Below are positions 1-10,599 of a DNA stretch of 64,000 bases, one piece after another. This DNA comes from Limnephilus marmoratus. Its lineage: Eukaryota; Arthropoda; Insecta; Trichoptera; Limnephilidae. Under the pieces are notes generated by a model. That model searched no databases, was not told the origin of the DNA, and saw only the letters and a program-made list of their open reading frames with translations. The stretch is from assembly GCA_917880885.1 (NCBI GenBank), contig OU862912.1, positions 52,811,117 to 52,875,116 on the forward strand, given 5' to 3'. Position 1 is the first letter of the stretch, and the number at the start of each line of letters is the position of its first letter. The position numbers were made by a program, and so were the translations under genes.

Positions 1-956
1 AAGCAATTCTCTAGCCATATGCCATATGTTGTTATAATGGTTTGTCTAGTCTGCAGTTAGAAGTAAGTTTGTGGAAATGTGTTTTAAATTTGTACATCGC
101 ACTTGAGATGTTTTCATAAAATCATCCAAATATTTTTTTTTATTATTATACTGTAACTATTTTCAACACAACCGTGTATTATACAGGGCAATAAAAAATA
201 TTTTTCAACATGTGATATTTGCCTGTGTACATGGAACATTCTGTACGATGTGTGGGGACGTTTTTAAAAGCAATTATTTATTTTTAGCTTTGTGTAATAA
301 TTGTTCCTGTTTCCGAAATGAGGACTGAACGTCATAAACTGAATACTTATAGTCGCATGAAGACTTGCCACAATGAAGAATTTAACAAGCAGTGCATTGA
401 AATAATTAGTTCATTGAAAGGAAAGGTAAATAACGACACGATGCACAAATGCATCAATCAACGTCCAGCGAAGTGGTAAATTTACCGCTGAAGGTTACAC
501 CTTTTTTGCAAATGCCTGACCTAATTTCAGAAGCAACTTAGTTGGAGCACATTAAAAGATTATGTTTGGCTGCTGAAATAAAAGTTTGAACGTCAAAAAA
601 GTTTGACGACGTTTCTAGATGAAATATTTTGCAACTTTTGTAGATGAACGTCCTTGTGAAAATGTTTTTAAGTCTTTATTAATTGCCTAGGCTTGATTTA
701 TTTACTGTAACTTAATACAATATGTTTTCAGACGTTTATTCGAGTTTTAAAACAATCTGTAATAATACCCAGAAAGGCGTTCAAACACATTAAATTACAC
801 GAGAAAGAAGTAATAAAAGTTACTAATTTAGAGAACTTCTAGAAATGCTAACATTATGGGGAGCCGTTCACAGTGGTAGGTACTTGACTAAAATCAACTC
901 GAGTAATCAACTCTTCAAGGTTTCTCTACAATAATATCTACGTATATATTTTTTAT
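1..956. other. AT-rich DNA without a recognisable gene
   Basis: Apart from the small ORF at 318 I see no coding pattern, hairpin or known repeat in this stretch. A SINE (family A) begins at about 957. Confidence 0.5.
318..479 (+). CDS. short unassigned ORF, possible exon
   Basis: An ATG at 318 opens 53 codons ending at a TAA. The product is charged and contains the stretch KTCHNEEFNKQCIEI. About 108 bases in, AAAG is followed by GTAAAT, which would serve as a splice donor, so this could be a first coding exon rather than a complete gene. I recognise no family. Chance ORFs of this length occur in AT-rich DNA, so this is a weak call. Confidence 0.15.
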   Translation: MRTERHKLNTYSRMKTCHNEEFNKQCIEIISSLKGKVNNDTMHKCINQRPAKW

Positions 957-1033
957 ATATGAATACCTCACAAGAGTCCCAGCTGCTCCCGTCTGGATCA
1001 TAGACTATGGATACATGTCTGGACACTTTAGAC

Positions 1034-1776
1034 CAGGGGTCACCAAATGACGGACCGCCGAGTTATTTTGTGCGGACCTTGTGTTAACAATACAAAATAT
1101 TTCACCATGCAACTTAAGTACGTAATTTGATAATTTTTCCCGCGCTTTGTCTTTGCTGCCGTCGATTCGCCAACGTATGGCCGCAAGATCGTCAGTCGTC
1201 GCAGTGGGTAAGTGGTGCGGAATTTCACACATCTTAAGAAAATTGAAAACGTCGTTGACATCCTCACTAATATTCACTCTTTGCATCCTGGTAATACATT
1301 TTTAAAACACCAAAAACAGGAAGTTTTTTGTCAAGATTTTTGGATGAAATTTGTTTATACTAATAAATGCCAAGAATTAAAAAAAGTATTTGGATCAACG
1401 TATGTTTGTCAAGCAGAATTTTCCAAGATGAACTCCATTAAAAATAAATTCCCGAGTAGACTTACCGATGAACATCTCCAAGATATAATGACAACAGCCT
1501 GCACAAACTTTATTCCAAACTTCGGACGGATAGTCCAAGGCAAAAATGTCATTTTTCTCGTTAATATTGTAAAAAACCCTTAGTACTTCTTTTTATTCAT
1601 AACATTTGTTAATTATTTAATAAAATAATGTTCCGAGACCGATTCGTTTTATTTTGTTCATTGATATTTTATGTACACATATTTTAATGGTAGGTCAGCT
1701 CTTTTGCCCTTACGGACCGCGGCGGTCATGTTACTTTGAAAAACGGACCTCTAATGAAAGTAATTGGTGACCCCTG
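1034..1776 (+). mobile_element. hAT DNA transposon, internally deleted
   Basis: The ends are perfect 13-bp terminal inverted repeats (CAGGGGTCACCAA and its complement). They are flanked by CTTTAGAC on the left and CTCTAGAC on the right, an 8-bp target duplication with one difference. The right copy fits the hAT preference nTnnnnAn. The element sits inside a SINE of family A. It keeps only the 3' part of a transposase gene (see 1230-1580), so at 743 bp it is a deleted, non-autonomous derivative. Confidence 0.9.
1230..1580 (+). pseudogene. hAT transposase C-terminal fragment
   Basis: About 117 codons stay open inside the hAT element. The region QELKKVFGSTYVCQAEFSKM followed by SRLTDEHLQD matches the hAT C-terminal dimerisation domain. 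The closest resemblance I recall is the GTF2IRD2/EPM2AIP1-like (Charlie-like) branch, in which FGSTYxCExxFSKMKxxK and SRLTDEHLED are typical. The N-terminal zinc finger and the catalytic DDE core are missing, so this cannot transpose alone. The only upstream ATG or GTG starts look fortuitous. The fragment has no stop across the conserved part, which suggests fairly recent insertion. Confidence 0.85.
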
Positions 1777-2414
1777 CTCTAGACTATGGCATTCTCAATT
1801 GGAGTATGTTGTGAGGTTAAAGGAAGTGATGGTGAAATAAAAGGTGAGGAAGGACCTGGCTATTCAGATCTGGTCATCTAACAGGGCTAAAGCCATTTCA
1901 AGCAACGTTTCTGAGAGTATCTTCCACTCTGGAACTGTGAACATTTCACTAATTGTGAAATGACACAAATATTATAATTTATAAATTAATTAAATAAAAT
2001 TTATTTGCGCAGCCGGGATTCGGTCCCGCGACCTTCGGATTGCGAGTCAAGAGCCTTACCCCTTAACCACGGAGGACGTCTTAAATTTAATAAATAGTAG
2101 GAGGGCAAAATAATTTTTTGTACTTAATTATCATTTACTCACAAAATTTTTGTCGAATTTGTTCTATATTACACCTACCTACATTTCAACACAAATAGCT
2201 AAAATAGCTCTTATACGTTCTAGTGTACGTTTAAGTTAATTTTTTTTAAATTTATTGATAAATCACTTTCTGTACAACAACTATTCAAAGTAATAATTTT
2301 ATCATAAAATAGAAATATGTCGATTATTTTGAATAAATAATAGTGATGTACACATATGAAATGAATTTCTTAATGTGAAATTGCGATTGTTGAAGTAGTA
2401 AAAAAATATACAAG

Positions 2415-2605
2415 TGTGCAGTTCACACGCGGTAGAAGTGAAACCTTCAGAAAACTAAAGTAGACAAGAGAGGGGAGGTTACGAAACACCGCACAAAGAG
2501 GAGACCGATTATTCTATCTCATTCTAAATATAGGCTAAATCCTGTAGATGTATGTGTTTGCCTCTTTTTAGTGTCGCTTTTTCGTTTCACTTCAAGTTTT
2601 CACTT
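2415..2605 (+). repeat. MITE-like repeat family H, copy 1
   Basis: The copy starts TGCAGTTCACACGCGGTAG and ends near AAGTTTTCACTTG. The subterminal words GAAGTGAAACC and GTTTTCACTT face each other, giving short inverted ends. Other copies lie at 35236-36163, 36685-37247, 39597-39842, 44900-45161 and 51058-51281. No coding capacity is visible. I remember this repeat from Lepidoptera but cannot name its transposase family. Confidence 0.7.
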
Positions 2606-3876
2606 GAATGAAACAAAAAAAATGGTCGAGTGTTTTGGTCTCAAATCCAAAATTAAGTTTTGCACAAAAATGGATCTGCGGTCATTCCCTCTTATGAACA
2701 ATTATTTTTTTTATACAGAATCGTGTGAATTGAACGTATGTTAGAGACGTGCAAACTGGGTCTTTAACCCTAGAAACCCAATCATATTTTGCAATCTATC
2801 ATAGGTTCAATGATAGGTCAAATATACCTAATAAATAAATTTACCTAATAAAAAATACACTTGTAACATAGTCTATTCCGTGTAATTTATTATTTTTTAT
2901 CATTATTTATTCATATTAACTATTTATGAAATGAAAGAACTCACTATTAGAATAATATTTATTTGACTTTGAAAAAACAACTATTACTAATTAATACCAA
3001 AATTTGGTACAAAATGAAAACCTTTCGGTTTGCTTCTTTTAAACTAAAAATATTAAAAAAAAAACAAACAAAATCTTTTTTTTTCCACTAATCAATAAAT
3101 TTTTTATAACATTTTAACACTTTAATATAATTATTTTTTCTTTGTAATCACTTTTCACACACATCATCAAATAACAGAAAGCCTAAACATAGGTCAAATT
3201 GACCTACAACAGCACGATAACTCCAATATGAAGTGACTTACCAAGGCAACACCTACAAAAAAATAAGAAAATGAAGTAAGAATGCCGTCTCCTGTGGGCT
3301 CTTGGCGGGTACTAAGTTGGTTCGATCAATCAGGGCAATCGAAAGAAGTGTGCGAAAGAGAGAGCAGATATTTGTTTGCGTGTAGGTGAAAATGACCTAG
3401 ATTGGGCTTCTAGGGTCAAATAAATCAACTTTGATCAATCAAGATGTAAACAGTAAATAAATGGCATGTTTTAAACCAGGTCAACGACGAACAAGATCTG
3501 ATAACATCCATAGAAAACTGTAAGAAGTTCTTTAGACATCTACAAAGAGTACAAAGGAGTGACTAATTGATTCTGGATAGGAAAGTCTCCGTAAAAACTG
3601 CGACTCGCTTATCGACTTGTCTGATGTAAATAAAAAATTGTTAACTGATATAATATTAAATTAATTATATATTTATCTTTGTTTAAATCACTACTTTAAT
3701 AAAAATGTTCAGCTCGTTTCAGAACCAAAGGTTCCGTGATCGTGACACAAAGTTTACTGAAAAATAAAACATTTTATTTTTTGGAATAACTCGATGAATA
3801 AAACCTTAAATTGTATCATTGAAGCCAAATTATTTATCGAAGACATAAATATATAAAATATTTATCCAATCGTACG
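2606..3876. other. AT-rich DNA, nothing recognised
   Basis: There are long A and T runs and simple words, and no conserved coding pattern on either strand. Confidence 0.5.
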
Positions 3877-4100
3877 TAAAGATTGCAGCCAATAAAAATA
3901 TACGTTAAGAAAACGAAGATAATGATGGTAGTTCTTGGTCGAACTATGATACTACAGTTAAATATGAGCGAAAGAGAGAGAATAAAGGATAAGATAAGAA
4001 TTAACTCAGTGGTTACAGCAGAACCCCGGCAAGGCTGGGTTCAATTCGTATGCCATACTTTTTCATTTTTCTATTGCAAATTTTTACATAGTTTAAAGCA
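3877..4100 (+). repeat. tRNA-containing repeat family C, copy 1
   Basis: This copy aligns with 49262-49500 on both sides of a tRNA-like core (here about 3998-4055, with box A-like ACTCAGTGGTTACAGCAG and box B-like GGGTTCAATTC). The left flank shares the word AGATAATG and the right flank shares a T-rich stretch with ATTTTTCT. The tRNA-like core has diverged between copies while the flanks are still alignable. Any ORF here is a by-product. Confidence 0.55.
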
Positions 4101-4103
4101 AAG

Positions 4104-4304
4104 TCACTCCCGCTGTCTGCACGCTTAGATCTTTTAAACTACGCAACGGATTTTCATGCGGTTTTCACAATAGATAGAGCGATTCATGAGGAAGGTTTAG
4201 GTTTATAATTTGTCAAGGTTTTGTGTTTTGTTTTGGGTAATGGCGTTGTCAGTAGATGGTGTTGTGTATCGTTAGCCACAGCAACGTGTATCTTCGTCTG
4301 CTAG
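4104..4304 (+). mobile_element. Helitron, short non-autonomous copy
   Basis: The 3' end reads GTCTGCTAG followed by T, the CTAG/T boundary of a Helitron. The left part contains CGCTTAGATCTTTTAAACTA, a phrase I know from a common lepidopteran Helitron family. A second 3' end of the same type lies at about 32756-32820. The 5' boundary is approximate. No Rep/helicase coding is present. Confidence 0.65.
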
Positions 4305-4435
4305 TATAATTGTATAAAAAAATAATGAGAGTTTTTAAATATTAATGTGGGTGAAAATTTGTTGTGGATAATATTGTTTATTCAGAATTTGAAATATGAG
4401 ATCGACAAAAATGATCGAAAACTATAGGCTGTGTT

Positions 4436-4500
4436 CCTACCGGTAAGACAAGAGATCCTGGGTTCATGTTCCAGTTGCAACCGTTACCTTTTTATTTTTC
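4436..4500 (+). repeat. tRNA-like fragment, probable family C remnant
   Basis: A box B-like GGGTTCATGTTCC is followed by a T-rich tail ending ATTTTTCTGTG, which resembles the tails at 4060 and 49440. Box A is not recognisable. Confidence 0.35.
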
Positions 4501-5497
4501 TGTGTCTTTTTCTGGTTCGTGTTTCATTTAGATTTATTAGTACTATCTTTTTCTTAAATTAAATTATTTTCATTTAATTAAAATGATGCCACAGAGTGAC
4601 TTTACAATTATTGAAGAAGTGATAAAATATATATATGAACTTAGAGAAGATTGTAAGAAGCGTATTTCGCTCCATGATCAAATATTGAAGCAAAATTAAC
4701 ATCCATTAAAGTTTGCTCCAGGATTTTTGGTCTTCCAACTTTACAGGAAGACTGATTTTGGTAAATATTGAAGTAGAATTATAAAGTTCGCCGAAGTAGT
4801 TTCGCATTCGAAGTGCAAGTCATCTATATGTACATAATGATTATATTACATGCATACTTTTTAATTCTCTCAGTAAAAGCAATTCTGTGGTATAAAATTA
4901 TATTTCAGCATATGCATAGCCCTATATATGTACGTAAATAGACTGGACAACACTTATAATACTCGTTTGACGTTAAATAAAGGACTAATCGTACCTAAGC
5001 ATTTAAACAAATATGGACAAAGAACGCTGGACTGAAGAATGTCGATATTAAGAAATGTACAAATGTAAAATAAATATTTTGTTGAATAATTGCCTCGCTG
5101 GAAGGAATAGTTTCTAACAGACAAATCGTCGTCCTAGTTCTTAATTGTCCAAACGACCAATAGAATTTTTTTGTATAATTAGAAGGTTTTCTTTCATTTG
5201 TCTCATGAAATATTATGAAAGGTGTTTAAGATAAAGCTATTTCAGTAAAAGTGGTCTCATTAGTTTAAATAATTCTATAAGTGATTAACTATTATTTTTT
5301 ATACTTTATTTTTAATTTTAAAGTGGAGATTGAACAAAAACTAAAATGTTCGTTTCGACAATTAAGAACTAAGGCGACGAAATTTCTAAACACAATTTCT
5401 GACTGCATGCATATTTTTATAGTTCCTAGTTCCTATATTATTATTTTACATCTCTTTAGGCTACACCTCTCATGATAGATAATATGCATGTATACTA
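4501..5497. other. unassigned AT-rich DNA
   Basis: A 64-codon open stretch at 5281 is low-complexity and hydrophobic, with no family resemblance. I see nothing else here. Confidence 0.45.
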
Positions 5498-5769
5498 AGG
5501 TGGTCCAAAATTTTTTTTTTATTATTTTTCATTTGGCCACCCCGTGAATTTTTTACACGTATTCATAGAAATAACATAGTAAAATTTCAACGAGATAGCT
5601 CAAGTAGAAAGGGGTGCTCAATCGAGTGTTGTTTTTGAATTTTTTGTGTAAAATGCTTAATTTTTACTTTTTGCTACGGGCCAGTTTCGGGTGTTAAACT
5701 ATTAAATAAATATTAAAATAAACTACTGAAGAGTTTTATGGACAAATTTGAACAGTATTTGATACTTAT

Positions 5770-6790
5770 TTGGTAGACTGTGAAGTGAATCAGTGTATTA
5801 AAATGTGTTCATCTACTCGAAAAAAATACGAAATTTTTCTACTTTGTATTCGAGATATTGAGCCATTGATGAGGCTTAACCAACATTCTACTCTTCGGCA
5901 AGTTTTACTCCGTTATCACTACATATTAAATGATTCCAAAAATGTGAAAGATTCCGCGCATACACTTATTCAAGAACATATAAATGTATGGAGTAAATCT
6001 AGTAATCCGACCAGATAACAAAATCACTGCATTGAAAAACTGGGTTTCTTAAGAACTGCTGTTGAATTAAAATAGAGGAAAAAATTCTGAAGCACAAAGA
6101 AAAGGAGAGTATTTGTTTAAAAAAGAACTAGACAAACTTTTTGATATTGCCCATGCAAGCGCTTTGAATTTGATAAAAATTGCGGAAGACAGAGCGTTTC
6201 TCATCGATCAAGGATGAGAACGTAAGATGATTATGATCTCAATCGACAAGAAACTAGAAAAGGTCAAAGAAAGTTCTCTAAAACGGAAATAAAGATCTGA
6301 AGAATTGAAAGAAATGGCTGCTGAAATTAATGCGTCATCTTCGGTGGTGTCGAGACAAGAGTTAGAACTTGAGTGCAGCTTCAGTAGCACTTCTAGTAAT
6401 GCTAGCATATTAGAGGATAAGTCCAAAGATGAGTTTGTAGTGCGTTGAGCTGTCTACAAGTGACATATTTACACAATACGTTACCAGTGCGCTTGATCGT
6501 AATAAGATTTAAACTAATCAAGAGAGAAGAAAAACAAATTGTTCGATTTGTTAGTTATCATCTACACCAAAGTTTGAATCGAAGCGTCTTTGGCAGCAGA
6601 TGCACCAGTTAATGACTTAATACTTTGGAATAGCTTAAAATTGTACGAAGCCATTGATTCCGAAATCAGTATAGCAGCTAGGGGTGTCTTAGAGCGTCAC
6701 TTATGGTAACCGTCAGATGAACTAGTCTCATTTACCTTGTTTTCTAAGAAGATCTCCTTGTGGTTTATATTTAAAAATGTTTACATTTTG
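5770..6790 (+). pseudogene. decayed gene of an uncharacterised invertebrate family
   Basis: Three blocks on the plus strand read as one eroded protein. Block 1 (5770-6018) contains STRKKYEIFLLCIRDIEPLM and a stretch ending INVWSKSSNPTR. Block 2 (6105-6430) contains KKELDKLFDIAHASALNLIK and a serine-rich acidic region. Block 3 (about 6595-6780) reads LWNSLKLYEAIDSEISIAAR, then ELVSF. Stops and frameshifts separate them. The combination of an LFDIAHA block with a later LW...EELV-type block is one I recall from repeated uncharacterised proteins in aphids and cnidarians. That family behaves like a mobile or amplified gene, but I know no function. Upstream, GGTGGTCCAAAA at about 5500 could be one end of a carrier element, but I could not find its partner. 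Confidence 0.5.
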
Positions 6791-7430
6791 TTTTATCTTG
6801 GTTAACGTAGAGGTATTGCTTTGCTTAAATATTTTTTTTCAATTAATGAACGGTCACTTATCTAATAATGAGATACTGGCCCAATTAATTTTTTTTTGTA
6901 CCAGAGTCTCACTCTCGAGGACGTCATCACAACCTCCTATATAGTAGAGCAAGCCGCACTAATTTATTTATGAACTCACCTCTGGGGAGAGCTACGTGCT
7001 TTTTGAATGCGGTGGATAAAAAATTTGATTTATTTTTTGTGTCCTATAGCGCATTTGTAAGATTTTTGGCATTGCATATACACTGCATAAATGGTACAAT
7101 TATAACGTCTTAGGCTATATTGCCTGTAATTGTTATAAATAAATGTACAAATTATATATAAATAAATAATATATATATTTTTTTTAATGTGCATGTATGT
7201 GTATGTCATTATGTATTTGTATAAATTGCGTAATATGTGTATGCACATTTACATGTTATTTATACGCATTACATACATGCAAGCGTTTCCCTTAGTAAAC
7301 TAAGTAAAACTTCTTTTAGCGCCGTTAGTGACTTGATTTTCGGATGATGCGGAAATGCGTCACAATTCAGTTCTACACAAATACTCGGTTCTAATAGAAT
7401 GCGGTAAATTCGCACCTCGGCGCGTGTCTT
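6791..7430. other. AT-rich DNA, nothing recognised
   Basis: The stretch around 7040-7250 is rich in TATA, TGTATG and CATG words. No gene is visible. Confidence 0.45.
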
Positions 7431-7432
7431 CC

Positions 7433-7600
7433 ATAGGGTAGTGGGCAATGTACCTGCAAATCTCAGCGGCCAGAGAGGCAGACATCAAGGGGTTCGAATC
7501 CTACGAAATCCAAAAAAAATATATTTTGTGAAATCAATATCAAATCTTCAAACCAGTTTAAAAAAACAAGCTAAAGAAAAGAAAGCGAGATCTAGCGACT
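7433..7600 (+). repeat. tRNA-headed SINE family I, copy 1
   Basis: A tRNA-like head (7433-7511) shows box A-like TAGTGGGCAATGTACC and box B GGGTTCGAATCC. The following body contains AATCAATATCAAATCTTC, which also occurs beside the tRNA-like head at 36975-37057 in near-identical form. The copy ends near a repeat-H terminus (CCGCGTGTGAATTAC at 7618). Confidence 0.6.
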
Positions 7601-7639
7601 TTCTAATTTCACTCCACCGCGTGTGAATTACACCTACTG

Positions 7640-8085
7640 ATTTTTTTTCAATTTAAAAAGCATCCATTGACAAACTACTTAGAAATCGTTTGGTGGGACT
7701 TTTCTCTTTATCTGTATTATTTTATTTCCTATTATGACTTTGTCTTTCTCTTTAAATAAATAGAAATAAAATAAATTATTTTATAAATATATTTTTGTCT
7801 CTTATTTATCATGTTAACTATTATATACGTCATTCATTATTGATCTTGCAGTTGAGGTGAATCAACTTTATTACTTTTCGCGTTTATCGTAACACGTAAA
7901 ACTAATAGGAATAATATTTTTATAAAATATAATAATATGAGTGTTGGCACAAGTTCGCTATCTGCCACTCTATGATAATTGCCTAATTGGTGCTGATTGT
8001 AGCGAATAAGCATTCGTATCGAATTTACTCAAAGTCAATACCATTCATATTATGAAGTAGGTACCTACGTTGAATACAATATGCC
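7640..8085. other. unassigned AT-rich DNA
   Basis: No gene or known repeat recognised. A short dispersed repeat (family M) follows at 8086. Confidence 0.4.
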
Positions 8086-8155
8086 CTTGAGATGATTTTT
8101 CACAAAAACGGCGCTCTACGAATCATCCTTACTATTATTATTATTAATAAATAGT
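8086..8155 (+). repeat. dispersed repeat family M with ATT tail
   Basis: TTTTTCACAAAAACGGCGCT runs into a (TTA)n-type tail. Copies lie at 10529-10600 on this strand and at about 45508-45550 and 59905-60012 on the other. A fixed 3' end plus a simple-repeat tail suggests a retroposed LINE 3' end. Confidence 0.5.
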
Positions 8156-8159
8156 TACT

Positions 8160-9440
8160 ATTTGCTGACGACATTGCGAGATTAACGTCATCACAGGAGG
8201 GACTACAAGCGTGGATTAACCGTTTCAACCAAGAGTGCACGCGGCGGAATGAAGATGAGTACCTCAAAAACAGTTACAGGAAGGGATCAAACTCAGTGCA
8301 ACATACTCGCTAATGGGACTCAGCTGAAACAGGTGGACAGGTTCAAATACCTTGAGGTCGAATTTTCCAGCGATGGTCATTGAAGTACCCACCACTGTCC
8401 CGCCCCGGTATAGGCGACTTATGGTCGCCCCTTCGGAGCTCTCGCAAGAATCTAATTTTTTTGAATGAACGACTCTACATTTTTAATAAAACTAATCTAG
8501 ACCTTCAATGACCTTACATACGTTGTTAGGTGGCGGATGTGGGCACGCCTACAGACTGCACTGTAATGGTCAAACTACAATTCTACAGCCCATTGAGGAA
8601 AACCTCAAGGACAGTCAAACAGGTGTTAGTGGTACATACAAAAGAAATTAATCAAAACAGAAAAAAATTTACAGCAACCATCATGAGTTCATGTGGGTGC
8701 TGATGGACGGAGGGAGACCACACACTCCAGACCTGTAGGCCTGTGTATAAGAGAAATTAGGTAAACAATAGTAAACAAAAACTAAGTTTGAAATGGTAAG
8801 AGTGCCCACCAGACACCCGGCAGTCCCCGAGAGAATGAGGAAGGTTGTTTGACCAACCTTGCGACATCTAATGGAGTCGTCCTTTAGCCAGCTAGCCGGT
8901 GGTGCCTAGCTAGCGATGTTCAGCAAGACGGAGAAATTGATCGAAGAATAAGTGCGACAAGCAGTGTATTGCGTCCTCTCTATCTCTACAGCTCAGTGAT
9001 AAAAAAGCCGAGCTCAGCATCAAGACAAAGATGGCAGTGTTTAATACGGTTTACCGCCCGACGCTCACTTACGGCCACCAGACATGGATGCTAAATGAAC
9101 GAACACGCTCTAATATGAGGTACTTGAGAGGAGTGGCAGGGGTTACGAAATGGGATCATATAAGAAACTCGACGATTCGAGATGATCTAAACATTGAACC
9201 ACTGCTCTCTAGAAAAATCGCTAATCGGCTTGGGCATGTACTAAGAATGTCTGATGACCAAATTCAGAGGAAGATACTGGTGCGATTAGTGCTGAGTACC
9301 AGAGGGTAGACGTCCAGTGCGCCGCCCCAGACACATTTGGGCGAGGCAACTCCAGAAACTGTGTGAGGAGAGGATGGGTCTACCATGGACGGAGTCCGAA
9401 CAATCAGCACAGACAGCGACGATGATGATGATGAATAAAT
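8160..9440 (+). pseudogene. RTE-type LINE, 3' part, split by an insertion
   Basis: The left piece (8160-8379) encodes the reverse transcriptase catalytic-box remnant FADDIARL and then an eroded KYLGVEFSSD-like region. The right piece (8912-9440) continues DVQQDGEIDRRISATSS, then PTLTYGHQTWMLNERTRS and NRLGHVLRMS, the usual C-terminal thumb region of RTE-type polyproteins. It ends in a (GAT)n tail at 9419-9435, as RTE elements do. At least two frameshifts and the insertion disable it. The endonuclease and most of the RT are missing (5' truncation). Confidence 0.8.
8380..8911. mobile_element. 532-bp insertion of unknown type
   Basis: It splits the RTE frame and is bounded by AGCGATGGTCA at 8369-8379 and AGCGATGTTCA at 8912-8922, an 11-bp target duplication with one mismatch. 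Removing it and one copy of the duplication restores the LINE reading frame locally. It has no terminal inverted repeat, polyA or coding region that I can see. The duplication length would suit LINE-driven insertion. Confidence 0.65.
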
Positions 9441-9649
9441 TGTTAGTTTTCCAGAAAATTGTGTTCAATTCAATAATTTACCACTTTTAAAGAAATCTAC
9501 TGAAGTACTGTACTAAAGGTAATACGTTTCTTTTATATTTTGTTGACCTGCTGAAGTCTTTCAAGACTTTCTTTCAGTTTCTTTTACATGAAGACTGGCT
9601 GAAGTCCACGGCGTAACACGGGCTTTATTTAAAGACTTTCAACGATTTA

Positions 9650-9790
9650 TACAATGGCGTTCTTCTTGTTTCTCAGGCCAAGTGTGAAAAATTTCATCAA
9701 TGTCAGAATAAAATTGTAGATTTGCGTAAAAAACAAAGCCATACCCCAACACAGGGACACTCCTTTATATGTATATGGATGGATAATACT
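9650..9790 (+). repeat. short repeat family P, left copy
   Basis: The words AAGTGTGAAAAATTTCATCA, TGTAGATTTG and ACTCCTTTAT recur in the same order at 10375-10510, on the far side of the family D copy at 9798. Confidence 0.5.
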
Positions 9791-9797
9791 ATAGCTT

Positions 9798-10252
9798 AAA
9801 TTTGGGAGGCGGATATGGGTACCGCCGCCTCGCAAACCATTTATTGGATAACCAACACCGCTGCCATAGGTCACTCCAAGTGGTTCGCTACGTTTGGTGA
9901 CTTAGCATGGGTGCCCGGGTTCATGGGGTTAGGTTTGTCCGGGTCTTCTTGGCGGATGCGTCTGCTCACCAGCTGCATGGCAGGCCGGATCGGGAGAGAA
10001 TGGTTGAGGTAGTCTCTTTGACATCTCCAGCCGTACTCTCTCGGAACATCGTCTTGCACCGCAGTGGGAGGGATGGTTTCATACGTCTGTCGCTGCTGGA
10101 CATACTGACCCCCAGATTCCTACCCACTCCTAATACCCTTTTCCTTCACTGAACTTCCTCTCCTTCCTTTCCTAAAATTACCCTCCTCACAGAATCCTCA
10201 AAGATGATCCAGGCCCTGAGGAGAATTACTTTTCTCAGGGCCTCCAGTGTAG
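9798..10252 (+). repeat. family D retroposon, full-length copy
   Basis: The copy starts TTGGGAGGCGGATATGGG. It contains GTGACTTAGCA and GGGTTCATGGGG, which could be Pol III A and B boxes, and ends with a GC-rich hairpin (GGCCCTGAGG ... CTCAGGGCC) followed by GTGTAG. Other full or partial copies are at 19563, 28788, 30547, 44408, 48062 and 63236. The 3' third is shared with the 3' ends of CR1-like LINEs at 23930 and 47030, so it looks like a SINE using a LINE tail. Confidence 0.7.
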
Positions 10253-10599
10253 AATTATTGAATAAAGAAATCCGGCGCAAGCGCGCAAAATTTCATCAAA
10301 AAGTATCAAAATACTGCAGTAGGTGCCAGGAAAAGGGGATGGAAGTGGTTTTTAGAATTGTAATTTAGACAGTGAACTTCCTTTTGTTTTAAAGGTCAAG
10401 TGTGCAAAATTTCATCAAACTGTAGATTTGTATAAACATCAAAACCTCACCGCCCACCCGCCCGCCTGCCACAAACAGACTCTCCTTTATTCATATGTAG
10501 ATATCCAATAACAATAATAATATTAGTGTCCTTCAAGTGATTTTTAACAAAAACGGCGCTGTGCAAAACATCCAAATAATATTATTATTATTAACAGCG

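Larger units (their letters stand above)
957..2078 (-). repeat. SINE family A, copy 1, split by a hAT element
   Basis: Read on the minus strand, the right end (2011-2077) is a tRNA-like head with a box A (TGGTTAAGGGGTAAGG) and a box B (GGGACCGAATCC). The body runs leftward to an end with the word TATTCAC. The same arrangement occurs at 14821-15222 and, on the plus strand, at 29392-29744, with fragments at 17800 and 62333. A tRNA head plus a shared body across copies is the hallmark of a tRNA-derived SINE, mobilised by a LINE. The element at 1034-1776 interrupts this copy. Confidence 0.8.

Noticed and set aside
9815..10152. Overlapping short open frames on both strands
   Set aside because: They lie entirely in family D, and equivalent frames in other copies are broken.
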